Assembly (NCBI RefSeq): GCF_000735585.1
Contig: NZ_JNNO01000010.1
Coordinates: forward strand, 1-64,000
From: Devosia sp. LC5
Lineage (GTDB): Bacteria > Pseudomonadota > Alphaproteobacteria > Rhizobiales > Devosiaceae
Reading direction: 5' to 3'
DNA: 64,000 bases
The notes under the pieces were generated by a model. That model was not told the origin of the DNA and did no database searches. It saw only the letters and a list, made by a program, of their open reading frames with translations. Positions within the stretch are counted from its first letter, which is position 1. Each line of letters starts with the position of its first letter. Of this stretch, positions 34,085-42,670 are shown one piece after another. The position numbers were made by a program, and so were the translations under genes.

Positions 34085-35107
34085 TCAGGGCCCGCTCCCT
34101 GCCCGGTTGGCGCGCACGATCAGATAGATGAGATAGGGCGCGCCCAAGGCTCCGGTCACTACGCCAACCGGGTAACGCATCGGCAGAAGGAACTGGCCGG
34201 CATAATCGCCCACCAGCACAAGGGTCGCGCCAAGCAGCGCGGCGGGGATCAGCAGAGAGCCGCGCGGTCCCACGATGCGGGCGGCGATCGGGCCAGAGAG
34301 GAAAGCGACAAAGGCGATCGGGCCGGTGCTTGCTGTGGCGATCGCAATCATGCCAACTGCAGCGATGATGACCATTAGCCGCGTGCGGCCGACCTGAACG
34401 CCCAAAGCGGCGGCCGCATCGTCGCCCAGCCGCAGCAGTTCCAGGTCCCGGGTGCGACTGAGCAGCAAGCTGCCGAAAACTATCAATGCCCCGAGAAGCG
34501 GCAGCGCCTGGCCGAGCTGGGCGCCATTGAGGCTCCCGGTCAGCCAGCGCTGCGCCTCCTGCAAGTTCCAATCCGGCGCCTGGGACAGGATATAGGCGAT
34601 CGTGCTTTCCAGCATGGCCGAAATGCCGATGCCGATCAGGATCAGCCTTGTTCTGCCCGCGCCTTTGCGGAACGCCAGGGCATAGACCAGCAATGCTATT
34701 GCCAGCCCAGCGATGACTGCAAACAGCGACACGAGCGGCCCTTTCAACGACAGCACGACAATGGCGAAGACGGCGGCGGCGCTGGCGCCCGAGCTGATGC
34801 CGATAATGTCGGGACTAGCCAGCGGGTTGCGCAGCATGATCTGGAAGGCGACCCCGCCCAGCCCGAAGCTGAGCCCCGCGAGGACGGCAAACACAGCTCG
34901 CGGCAAGCGCAATTGTCCCACGGTGAAGCTGGCGCCGCCCACCTGCTCGCCCAGCAGCACACGAATGACATCGCCCGGCGGCGTGAAGGATTGCCCCAGT
35001 GACAAGGTCAGCACGAAGAGTACTGTCATCAGTGCCAGCAGAATTGTGGTCACCAGCCGGTAGTAGCGCATCTGGCGGGCGCGGGTGGCGGTCAACGGCG
35101 TTGTCAC
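34085..35107 (-). CDS. Iron-siderophore ABC transporter permease (FecCD family), second subunit
   Basis: A 340-residue FecCD-family permease (FepG-like) with about 9-10 membrane segments. Signatures: LRLPRAVFAVLAGLSFGLGG, MLRNPLASPDIIGISSGAS and the GPIAFVAFLSGPIAARIVG motif. Its ATG overlaps the upstream permease stop as ATGA. It forms the inner-membrane channel with that permease. No ATPase gene follows; the next 233 bases are non-coding before the TRAP operon. Confidence 0.93.
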   Translation of the reverse strand: MTTPLTATRARQMRYYRLVTTILLALMTVLFVLTLSLGQSFTPPGDVIRVLLGEQVGGASFTVGQLRLPRAVFAVLAGLSFGLGGVAFQIMLRNPLASPDIIGISSGASAAAVFAIVVLSLKGPLVSLFAVIAGLAIALLVYALAFRKGAGRTRLILIGIGISAMLESTIAYILSQAPDWNLQEAQRWLTGSLNGAQLGQALPLLGALIVFGSLLLSRTRDLELLRLGDDAAAALGVQVGRTRLMVIIAAVGMIAIATASTGPIAFVAFLSGPIAARIVGPRGSLLIPAALLGATLVLVGDYAGQFLLPMRYPVGVVTGALGAPYLIYLIVRANRAGSGP

Positions 35108-36147
35108 AGTTCGCGGATCCGCTGTTGCATCACCACCCAGACGAAGAAGGGCGCGCCGATAAAGGCAGTGACGATGCCGACATCAAGCTCGGCGGGCCGG
35201 GCGACGATGCGCCCGGCAATATCGGCGGCAAGCAGCAGGCAAGCACCGCCCAGCGTGGAAAACGGCAATAGCCAGCGATAATCCGGCCCGACCAGCAGGC
35301 GGCATAGATGCGGCACGACGAGGCCCAGAAAGCCGATGGGACCGCACACGGCGGTCGTAGCCCCGCAGAGCAGGATCGCGCCAAGCGCAGCCACGGCGCG
35401 GGCCAGGGCCACCCGCTCACCCAGCCCGGCCGCCAGTTCGTCGCCCAGTGCCAGCGAGTTCAAGCGGCGGGCGGAGAGCAGGCCGATGGCGAGGCCTACC
35501 GCCAGAAACGGCATAGCCGGCAGGATGCGCTCAAAAGTTGCCCCGCCTACCCCACCCATCTGCCAGGAGCGGATGCCGCCGGCAATGTCGTTGCGCGGCA
35601 GCACGACGGCCGTCACCAGCGACGAGAAGGCAATCGAGGTGGCGACGCCTGCGAGGGCCAGCTTGAGCGGCGTCGCGCCGCCGCGTCCCATGGAACCGAT
35701 GGTGTAAACAAAGGCCGCAGTGAGTCCGGCGCCGGCAATCGCGGTCCAGATATAGGCGTCGGCCGAGGCGATATTGAACCAGGCCACGCCGATGGCGACG
35801 GCGAGCGAGGCGCCGGTATTGACCCCCAAAATGCCCGGATCGGCGAGAGGATTGCGCGTCACGCCCTGCATGACGGCGCCGGCAAGCCCGAGTGCCGACC
35901 CGGCCAGCATGGCCAGCAATGTGCGCGGAATGCGCAAAGCGACGGCAGCCTGACCGATCGTATCGCGCCCGCCTGCGAGGGCCGCGACAATGTCGGCCCA
36001 GGCGACGTCGCGCGAGCCGGTAGTGACTGAAAGCGCGCCAAGGCCCGCGAGGAGCGCTACAAGCCCTGCGAGCCACAGGCTCCGTAAGCCATTGGACCGC
36101 CCGGCGATGGACCGTCGGACGGGGGGATGCAAGTCGGGCGCCGTCAT
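35104..36147 (-). CDS. Iron-siderophore ABC transporter permease (FecCD family), first subunit
   Basis: A 347-residue FecCD-family permease (FepD-like). LRIPRTLLAMLAGSALGLAGAVMQ, TRNPLADPGILGVNTGAS and CGPIGFLGLVVPHLCRLLVG are the classic motifs. It overlaps the binding-protein gene by four bases (ATGA) on one side and the second permease on the other, so the three are translated as a coupled unit. Confidence 0.93.
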   Translation of the reverse strand: MTAPDLHPPVRRSIAGRSNGLRSLWLAGLVALLAGLGALSVTTGSRDVAWADIVAALAGGRDTIGQAAVALRIPRTLLAMLAGSALGLAGAVMQGVTRNPLADPGILGVNTGASLAVAIGVAWFNIASADAYIWTAIAGAGLTAAFVYTIGSMGRGGATPLKLALAGVATSIAFSSLVTAVVLPRNDIAGGIRSWQMGGVGGATFERILPAMPFLAVGLAIGLLSARRLNSLALGDELAAGLGERVALARAVAALGAILLCGATTAVCGPIGFLGLVVPHLCRLLVGPDYRWLLPFSTLGGACLLLAADIAGRIVARPAELDVGIVTAFIGAPFFVWVVMQQRIREL

Positions 36148-37142
36148 TGAGATTTCTTGGCCGCCTCGGCGAGCACCGTCAGATAGTCATCGAGCACCCA
36201 CGAGATCGACAGCGGCGTCGGATTGGCTGCCGTGCCAACCGGATTGCCACCCAAGATGACCAGTGCGCCGTTTGCCACGGCAGGCATTTTGGCCAGCAAC
36301 GGATTGGCCTTGAGCGCATCCAACAGTTGCTGGTCGCCATAGGTCACGATGATGTCGACATCGTCGAAAGTGTCGATGCGTTCCGCGCTTACCGACCCCG
36401 AGTACCTGCCCGGCGCCGTGGCCTCGACAACGCTTTGCGGCGAGGTCATCCCCAGATCGGTGAAAAATTTCACCCGCGTATCATTGGTCGTATAGAAGTT
36501 GATGGCGCTGAGATCCGACGCATTAAGATGGGTGGCGAACAGCGCCGCCTTGTCCTTGAGTTCGGGGTATCCGGCAACCGCGCCGGCTATCTCGGCCTCG
36601 ATGCTCGAGATCAGCGCTTCGCCTTGGGCGGACATACCAAGACCCGAACTATTGAGGCGGATCATGCCGCGCCAATCGGTGGACCAGGGGGCATCGGGGA
36701 AGGCAATGACCGGCGCAATCTGGCTCAGCGTGTCGTAATCAGCCTGGCTGAGGCCGGAATAGGCGGCGAGGATCACGTCTGGCTGGGTCGCGGCGACGGC
36801 CTCGAAATCAATGCCATCGCCCTCGTCGAACAGAACCGGCGTATCGGCGCCGAGTTCGGCCAGCTTTTCGGCAGTCCAGGGCAAGAGCCCATCGCCATCG
36901 TCATCGCCGAAATTGGCGCGGGCGAAGCCGACCGGCACGATGCCCAGTGCCAGCGGCACCTCGTGGTTAGCCCAGGCCACTGTCGCCACCCGTTCGGGCT
37001 TTTCGGCGATGACCGTCGTGCCCAGCGCATGCTCGATAGTGATTGGAAAAGCCCGACCATCCTGTGCCGAGGCGGAACCGAGGGCGAAGATCGACAGGCA
37101 TGCCGCGATCAATGGTGCGGAAAAGCCAAACAGCCGCAGCAT
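36144..37142 (-). CDS. Iron-siderophore ABC transporter substrate-binding protein (FepB/FecB type)
   Basis: 332 residues of the TroA/PeriBP_2 fold for ferric siderophores. Signal peptide to about residue 24 (GSASA-Q). Typical strands follow: ITIEHALGTTVIAEKPERVATVAW, then QPDVILAAYSGL. The start at 37142 begins the signal peptide and has AGGAG 10-11 bases upstream. The protein carries the siderophore from the outer-membrane receptor encoded divergently. Unlike most binding-protein genes here, it overlaps its permease and has no hairpin after it. Confidence 0.92.
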   Translation of the reverse strand: MLRLFGFSAPLIAACLSIFALGSASAQDGRAFPITIEHALGTTVIAEKPERVATVAWANHEVPLALGIVPVGFARANFGDDDGDGLLPWTAEKLAELGADTPVLFDEGDGIDFEAVAATQPDVILAAYSGLSQADYDTLSQIAPVIAFPDAPWSTDWRGMIRLNSSGLGMSAQGEALISSIEAEIAGAVAGYPELKDKAALFATHLNASDLSAINFYTTNDTRVKFFTDLGMTSPQSVVEATAPGRYSGSVSAERIDTFDDVDIIVTYGDQQLLDALKANPLLAKMPAVANGALVILGGNPVGTAANPTPLSISWVLDDYLTVLAEAAKKSQ

Positions 37143-37380
37143 GAGGCAATATCTCCTGATATCAAAGTGGACTCTCACTTTCAGGTTTAGTCCGGCTCCG
37201 TCAACCGCAATGCTTACCACCCGGTGAACAAACGTAAATCTCCCATGGTTTCGTACAAAACCGCCGGATTCTACAATACCAGACAAATACGCTCAGGTTA
37301 GTAGCACAAGCCGGCCACACAGCGCCGAACAGGGTGGCGATCACGTCGCTGCTGCCGCCACACAAATTCTGGAATTGAAG

Positions 37381-39489
37381 ATGACCATCAGGGATGCCAG
37401 CCGAACCCGCTATCGAAACGCGATGTTTTTGGGATGCACGGCGCTTGTGAGCATGGCGCCCACCATTGCGTTCGCCCAAGAGGCCGATGATCCGGCAACG
37501 GTGACGATTTTGCCGACACTCGTGGTCAACGTGAGTGGCGTCGGAACCGACGATGATCGCAATTCGATCGTGGCGACGACCACCACCAGTGGTGGCAAGA
37601 TTGCGGCGCCGCTGCTGGACACGCCCGCCTCGGTTTCGGTGATCACCGCCAAGGAAGTCCAGCAGCGTGACGCCCAGACGACCGAAGAAGTGATCCAATA
37701 CACCGCCGGTGTCAGTACCGATTTCTATGGCTCGGACGACCGCTTCGACTTCTTCAAGATTCGCGGCTTTGACGCCTATACCTATCGCGATGGCCTGGTG
37801 ATCGGCGCCCCCTTCGGCGGCATCCGCGAGGAGCCCTATGCTTTCGAGCGCATCGAAGTGCTCAAGGGCGCCAATTCGACGACATTCGGCGTTTCCGACC
37901 CCGGCGGCGCGGTCAATTACGTCACCAAGACGCCCAAGAATGAAAAGTTCGGAGAGGCCTATATCACCGGTGGTGCATTCGGCACGGCCGAGATCGGGGC
38001 CGATTTCGGCGACAATATCACCGTGGATGAGACGCTGTCCTACCGCCTCACCGGCAAGGTCCGGGTGGGCGATGGCGAATATGACTATTCGCGCGACGAG
38101 ACGCAATTCATCATGGGCGGCCTGACCTGGCGCCCGACCGATGCAACCACCCTCACCGTCGTCTACGACCATTTGAGCAAGGAAGGTGTGCCCGGCAGCG
38201 GCGGCCATCCCGTGGGCAGCGACTTCGACCGGGACGTCTTTTTCGGCGAACCGGACTACAATTTCCGGGGCGTCGACCGGGATACGCTCAGCGTAATGCT
38301 CAGCCACGATGTCGGCTATGGCCTGAGCTTCAGTTCCAACGCGCGCTACAGCAATACTGCCAGCGATTTCGGCTATGCTTATATTTCAGCCACGCCGACC
38401 GATGGCTCGACGCTGGCCAGCCGCGCCTTTTTCGGCAATGAATCCACCCACGAAAACTTCGTCATCGACGGACGCGTTCAATATGACGCCAGTTGGGGCA
38501 TGGTGGACAGCACTACCCTGATCGGCCTCGAGCACAATTCCAGCCATGCCACCAACAAGACCTACTGGGGTCCGGCGCCCAGCATCGATTGGCTGAACCC
38601 GGTCTATAGTGGCGCACCGGGCTCGGTGCCGCTGATCGGCAGCACGACCAACGATCAAAGGACCAATGCCGCCTATATGCAGCAGGACCTGACCTTTGAC
38701 CGGCTGACCGCGACCATCGGGCTGCGCAATGACTGGATGGATATCGACCAGACCAACAATCTGACCGGCGCGTTGACGGCGGCCGAATTCAGCGAGTTCA
38801 CCAAGCGTGGCGCCCTGACCTACAAGCTCACCGACGAGCTTGCCGCCTATGTGAGCTATGCCGAATCCGCTGTTCCCGCATCGCTGTCGGTCGAGCCCGA
38901 GCGTGGCGAGCAGTGGGAAGCCGGCATCAAATACCAGCCCGATGCGTTCCCTGCCCTGTTCAGCGCCGCCGTCTATGACCTGACCAAGAACAATATGACC
39001 CGCACCAATCCTGCCACCCTGATGCAGGAAACCATTGGCGAGGTGCGCGTGCGCGGTATCGATCTGGAAGCCAAGGCGGAGGTGATGGAAAATCTGAGCC
39101 TCACCGTCGCCTATTCCTACATGCTGTCCGACATTGTCGAGAATGGCACCGGCGGCAATGAGGGCAATGAATTGTCCTTCGTGCCCAACCACATTGCTTC
39201 GCTGTGGGTGGATTACACCCTGCCCAGCAATGGCGTTATCGGGGACATGACCTTCGGGCTCGGTGCGCGCTATTCCGGCTCGTATTTCTTCAACGACACC
39301 AATACGCAATCGGCCGGCAGCAGCATCGTGTTCGACGCCGCCTTCAACTACAAGGTGCAGGACAACACCACGCTGCAGCTCAATGTCAGCAATATCTTTG
39401 ACGAAAAGCATGTGGCTTATGGCGGGTTCGGCGCCGATTTCTACAACCCCGGCCGTACCGTAACGGCTACTTTGCGCCAGACCTGGTAA
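37381..39489 (+). CDS. TonB-dependent siderophore receptor
   Basis: 702 residues. Signal peptide to about residue 33 (TIAFA-Q), then the plug domain (DTPASVSVITAKEVQQRDAQTTEE, RIEVLKGANSTTFGVSDPGG), then a 22-strand-type barrel ending TATLRQTW, the aromatic C-terminal signal. It brings ferric siderophore across the outer membrane using TonB/ExbBD energy. ATG at 37381 with GGAA upstream was preferred to the in-frame TTG two codons earlier. Divergent from the permease operon across 238 bases. Iron control is expected, but I see no clear Fur or Irr box. A terminator follows. Confidence 0.94.
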   Translation: MTIRDASRTRYRNAMFLGCTALVSMAPTIAFAQEADDPATVTILPTLVVNVSGVGTDDDRNSIVATTTTSGGKIAAPLLDTPASVSVITAKEVQQRDAQTTEEVIQYTAGVSTDFYGSDDRFDFFKIRGFDAYTYRDGLVIGAPFGGIREEPYAFERIEVLKGANSTTFGVSDPGGAVNYVTKTPKNEKFGEAYITGGAFGTAEIGADFGDNITVDETLSYRLTGKVRVGDGEYDYSRDETQFIMGGLTWRPTDATTLTVVYDHLSKEGVPGSGGHPVGSDFDRDVFFGEPDYNFRGVDRDTLSVMLSHDVGYGLSFSSNARYSNTASDFGYAYISATPTDGSTLASRAFFGNESTHENFVIDGRVQYDASWGMVDSTTLIGLEHNSSHATNKTYWGPAPSIDWLNPVYSGAPGSVPLIGSTTNDQRTNAAYMQQDLTFDRLTATIGLRNDWMDIDQTNNLTGALTAAEFSEFTKRGALTYKLTDELAAYVSYAESAVPASLSVEPERGEQWEAGIKYQPDAFPALFSAAVYDLTKNNMTRTNPATLMQETIGEVRVRGIDLEAKAEVMENLSLTVAYSYMLSDIVENGTGGNEGNELSFVPNHIASLWVDYTLPSNGVIGDMTFGLGARYSGSYFFNDTNTQSAGSSIVFDAAFNYKVQDNTTLQLNVSNIFDEKHVAYGGFGADFYNPGRTVTATLRQTW

Positions 39490-39494
39490 ATGCC

Positions 39495-39529
39495 TGTCCC
39501 ACCCGCCGTCCGCGCGGGTGGGACAATTT
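39495..39529 (+). terminator. Rho-independent terminator of the siderophore receptor gene
   Basis: TGTCCCACCCGC (39495-39506) pairs perfectly with GCGGGTGGGACA (39514-39525), a 12-bp stem with a 7-base loop, then ATTTT. It begins 6 bases past the receptor stop. It separates this gene from the convergent AraC gene that ends at 39535. Confidence 0.85.
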
Positions 39530-39534
39530 TGGGC

Positions 39535-40407
39535 CTAGCGCGTTTGAATGCGGCGCCATGCCGCTGGGGTTTCGCCCGCCACGTGGCGGAACACCTTGGT
39601 CAGGTGCGCCTGATCGGAAAAATCGAGCTGGGCTGCGATATTGGCCACGCTCAGATTGCTTTCCACCAACAGCTTCTTGGCCAGCTCAATGCGCTTTTCC
39701 AATTGCCATTGCAGCGGGGTCTTGCCCGTCGTTTGCTTGAAGACCGTACTGAACCAGCTTTCGGACAGGCCGACTGCGCCCGCCATTTCGGCCACGCTCA
39801 GCCGGCCATTGCTGCGAGCGTTGAGACGCGCCATCAGCTTGTTCATCTGGGCTTGGGTCAAGCGACCTTCGTTCTGTTCGCTCCGTTCACCCGGAATGTC
39901 GAGCAGGCCGGCAACAATGCTATTGGCAAGGCTTGCGGCGTAGATCGGGTGCCGTGATGGTTGCGAGATTTCGTCGACGAGTAGTTTGGCCAGCGTTTCA
40001 ATCGCTTCGACATCCTGGATTTCCACCGGACTGCGCAGCGCCGCCAGCGCTGCGGACTTACCCAATGAAGGCGCCAGGAACCGCAATAACCGGTTCTTAT
40101 GCATGTGTAGATTGAGATGAGTCACCCGATGGGTGGCCTCGATATTGGTCCACATGGGAACACCGGCGGGAATGAAGATCGCCCGGGTCATAGGCCGATA
40201 TTGCCGGGAAAAATCACCGCTGTGGTTGGAAATTCGGACGCTGTCGGACACATCATTGAAGAAAATCATGATGCGCGGATCGTCCGCCAAATAGTAGCCC
40301 CGCGCGCCCGACTGGCAGTCAGCTTCCCAGAACGCGCCCATCAACCCATCAAGACAGCGCCATTTGACCGGCGCGACCACATTGATCCCCTCGGTGTGCC
40401 AAGTCAT
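39535..40407 (-). CDS. AraC family regulator, siderophore-uptake type
   Basis: 290 residues. C-terminal AraC/XylS DNA-binding domain with two helix-turn-helix motifs (LSVAEMAGAVGLSESWFSTVFKQTTGKTPLQWQ and LSVANIAAQLDFSDQAHLTKVFRHVAGETPAAWRR). The N-terminal region (YLADDPRIMIFFND, IPAGVPMWTNIEA) resembles cupin-like sensing domains. ATG at 40407 was chosen over a TTG six codons upstream; no strong ribosome site is visible. Its place next to the receptor suggests a PchR/YbtA-like role, activating uptake genes when the siderophore is present; this is inferred. Confidence 0.9.
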   Translation of the reverse strand: MTWHTEGINVVAPVKWRCLDGLMGAFWEADCQSGARGYYLADDPRIMIFFNDVSDSVRISNHSGDFSRQYRPMTRAIFIPAGVPMWTNIEATHRVTHLNLHMHKNRLLRFLAPSLGKSAALAALRSPVEIQDVEAIETLAKLLVDEISQPSRHPIYAASLANSIVAGLLDIPGERSEQNEGRLTQAQMNKLMARLNARSNGRLSVAEMAGAVGLSESWFSTVFKQTTGKTPLQWQLEKRIELAKKLLVESNLSVANIAAQLDFSDQAHLTKVFRHVAGETPAAWRRIQTR

Positions 40408-40577
40408 TGAGGGCCAGTAGTGCAAGGCTGATCCACCTCGGGTTTAGGCCGCGAGGTCGCAGCCGGCCTATCGAGCGGCCGGCAATCTGTACAGACACCG
40501 CTCAGTTAATCGGAGTCTAACTATCATCTTTTTTTGCAGGTGCAAAGGAGGCGGGGCAGTCCGCTGCCGCTCTCAAG

Positions 40578-41306
40578 CTACTGGAATTTCCCCGCGCCGG
40601 TGACCAGAGCGTCGCGTAGTGGCAGGTTGCTAGTATTGCGCAAGTCGAGATCAGCTTCGATGTGGTCGATATGGGTGAGCAGCAGCTTGCCGGCGCGTTC
40701 CCCGTCACCCTGTTCGAGAGCTGCCAGAATGTTGGCGTGGTCACCATGGCCGCAACTGGAGGCGCCGGAATTGCCATAGAGCGCGATGACCAGGGAGGAG
40801 CGTGCGATCAATTCCTCCATAAAACGCAAGAGGATGGCATTGCCCGCAACTTTGGCAAGCAGCAGGTGGAAGTCGCCGGAGGCATGGATTTCGGCGCGGC
40901 GAGCGGTGGGGCCACGTTGGTTGAGCAATTCGCTCTCGTGCTGCAGGCGTTCGCGAAATGCTGCGATTTCGCCGGACGTCATGCGCTGCGCGGCGGCGAG
41001 CGCCAGTCCCGGCTCGATCAAACGGCGGGAGGCAAAGACCTGACGAGCCTCTTCCGGCGTTGGATTGGCGACGAAGGCGCCACGATTGCGTTCGGTCTTG
41101 ACCAGCCCCTCGAAAGCCAGCGCCTGGAGCGCTGCACGAACCACAGTACGGCTGACCTCGAACAGCGCGCCAACTTCGGCCTCGTTGAGCTTGGTGCCAG
41201 GCGCCAGCCGGCGATCGACAATTGCGTCGCGCAGGTGATCGCGAATTATCATGGCGCGGTCCTCGACAAGAGGCGGCGCGACAAAACTCTGGTCTGCAAG
41301 CGTCAT
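40578..41306 (-). CDS. GntR family (FadR/FCD subfamily) regulator next to the polyamine-type importer
   Basis: 242 residues. Winged helix at about 17-82 (KLNEAEVGALFEVSRTVVRAALQALAFEGLVKTERNRGAFVA), then the FCD domain with its metal-binding Asp/His set (DFHLLLAKVAGN, HANILAAL, LTHIDHIE). Divergent to the ABC importer operon across 244 bases. It probably represses that operon in the absence of its ligand, perhaps an amino acid or amine. Confidence 0.91.
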   Translation of the reverse strand: MTLADQSFVAPPLVEDRAMIIRDHLRDAIVDRRLAPGTKLNEAEVGALFEVSRTVVRAALQALAFEGLVKTERNRGAFVANPTPEEARQVFASRRLIEPGLALAAAQRMTSGEIAAFRERLQHESELLNQRGPTARRAEIHASGDFHLLLAKVAGNAILLRFMEELIARSSLVIALYGNSGASSCGHGDHANILAALEQGDGERAGKLLLTHIDHIEADLDLRNTSNLPLRDALVTGAGKFQ

Positions 41307-41369
41307 AGCTCACTCATAGGCAGAATCGAAGGGCAGCGAAAGCAAAAATCGCACACGAGCACCACAAGG

Positions 41370-41381
41370 ATTGCATACAAT
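41370..41381. promoter_or_regulatory. Candidate GntR operator ATTGCATACAAT
   Basis: A 12-base near-palindrome, one base from the symmetrical ATTGTATACAAT often bound by FCD-class GntR proteins. It lies in the AT-rich divergent gap (41307-41550) between the GntR gene and the ABC operon, 64 bases from the GntR start. This is the placement expected for autoregulation and control of the operon. Confidence 0.45.
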
Positions 41382-41550
41382 TTTGGCGCATCGTGCGAAC
41401 GCATGCCCACAAATGATGCAGACACCAGCATTGCTTATAAATCACACAATTGCGATGAACCAAGATAAACCAATGCTGGCAGCAGGTTAATAGCTCGCTC
41501 ACCAACTGGCACGGCAGATGCATATAAGGCCCCGATAATTGGGGATGCTC

Positions 41551-42639
41551 ATGTCCAAGGCTGCCGAAATCGACATCGCTTCCGTTTCCAAGATTTATGG
41601 AAAGACGACGGCAGTCGATGCCATCAGCCTCAAGATTCCGGCTGGCAGCTATTGCTGCCTGCTGGGACCGTCGGGCTGCGGCAAGACCTCGACGCTGCGC
41701 ATGATTGCCGGGCACGAAAGCGTATCGGTGGGCGACATCGTGCTGGGCAAGACTGTGGTGACGCATCTGCCGCCGGCCAAGCGTGGAACGGCAATGATGT
41801 TCCAGTCTTACGCGCTGTTTCCTCATCTCGACCTGATCGACAATGTAGCCTTCAGCCTCAAAATGGCCGGGGTCGACAAGGTCACGCGCCGGACCAAGGC
41901 GCTCGACATGCTCAAGCTGATGCAGATGGACGCCTATGCCAGCCGCAAGCCGGCGCAACTGTCGGGCGGCCAACAGCAGCGCGTGGCTCTGGCGCGTGCG
42001 CTCATCACCGACCCCGAAGCCCTGCTGCTGGACGAGCCGCTCTCGGCGCTCGATCCCTTCCTCAAGATCCGTATGCGCGCCGAGCTCAAGAAGCTGCAGA
42101 AGCAGCTCGGCATCACTTTCGTGCACGTGACCCATAGCCAGGAAGAGGCCATGGCGCTGGCCGACATTATCGTGGTGATGAGCGAAGGCCGCATCGAGCA
42201 GGCTGCGAGCCCCCGCGAAGTGTTCGAGCGCCCCGCAACGGCATTCGTGGCCCGCTTCATGGGCGACCATAACGTCATATCCGGCAAGGTGGTGAATTCC
42301 GCCGACGGCCTTGTGACCTTCGAGATCGTTGGCGGCGGTACCTTCTCGGCCGCGGGCAAGCCGCGTACGCCAGGCGCCGATGTCGATGCCGCAGTGCGCA
42401 CCGACCACGTCAGGATCGGCGAAAGCCCGATCAAGGGCCTTGGCTTCACCGGCATCGTCTCCAATCTCGAATATCGCGGCGGCACGATAAAGCTGACCAT
42501 CGAAGGCGCCGGCATCGCCGAATTCACCGCCATCGTCACCGACAAGGCCTTCTACGCGGCGCCAGTCGCGGTGGGCGATGCGGTGCCCCTCCATTGGGAT
42601 ATCGAGGACGCCATCGTCCTCGGCGCGCCCAATCCATGA
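41551..42639 (+). CDS. Polyamine-type ABC transporter ATP-binding protein (PotA-like)
   Basis: 362 residues. Walker A GPSGCGKTS near 39-47, signature LSGGQQQRVALARAL, Walker B ALLLDEPLSALD, and the C-terminal TOBE domain (about 280-355) of spermidine/putrescine or iron(III)-type importers. ATG at 41551 was chosen because GGGGA sits 6 bases upstream; two earlier in-frame starts exist. First of a five- or six-gene plus-strand operon with binding protein, two permeases, racemase and acetyltransferase. Confidence 0.93.
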   Translation: MSKAAEIDIASVSKIYGKTTAVDAISLKIPAGSYCCLLGPSGCGKTSTLRMIAGHESVSVGDIVLGKTVVTHLPPAKRGTAMMFQSYALFPHLDLIDNVAFSLKMAGVDKVTRRTKALDMLKLMQMDAYASRKPAQLSGGQQQRVALARALITDPEALLLDEPLSALDPFLKIRMRAELKKLQKQLGITFVHVTHSQEEAMALADIIVVMSEGRIEQAASPREVFERPATAFVARFMGDHNVISGKVVNSADGLVTFEIVGGGTFSAAGKPRTPGADVDAAVRTDHVRIGESPIKGLGFTGIVSNLEYRGGTIKLTIEGAGIAEFTAIVTDKAFYAAPVAVGDAVPLHWDIEDAIVLGAPNP

Positions 42640-42670
42640 CCACAAACCAGCAAACAGGGACGTTCAGGCT

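Noticed and set aside
37201..38307. 368-codon minus-strand frame over the siderophore receptor start
   Set aside because: Antisense to the receptor signal peptide and plug domain. No motif; mirror-frame composition.
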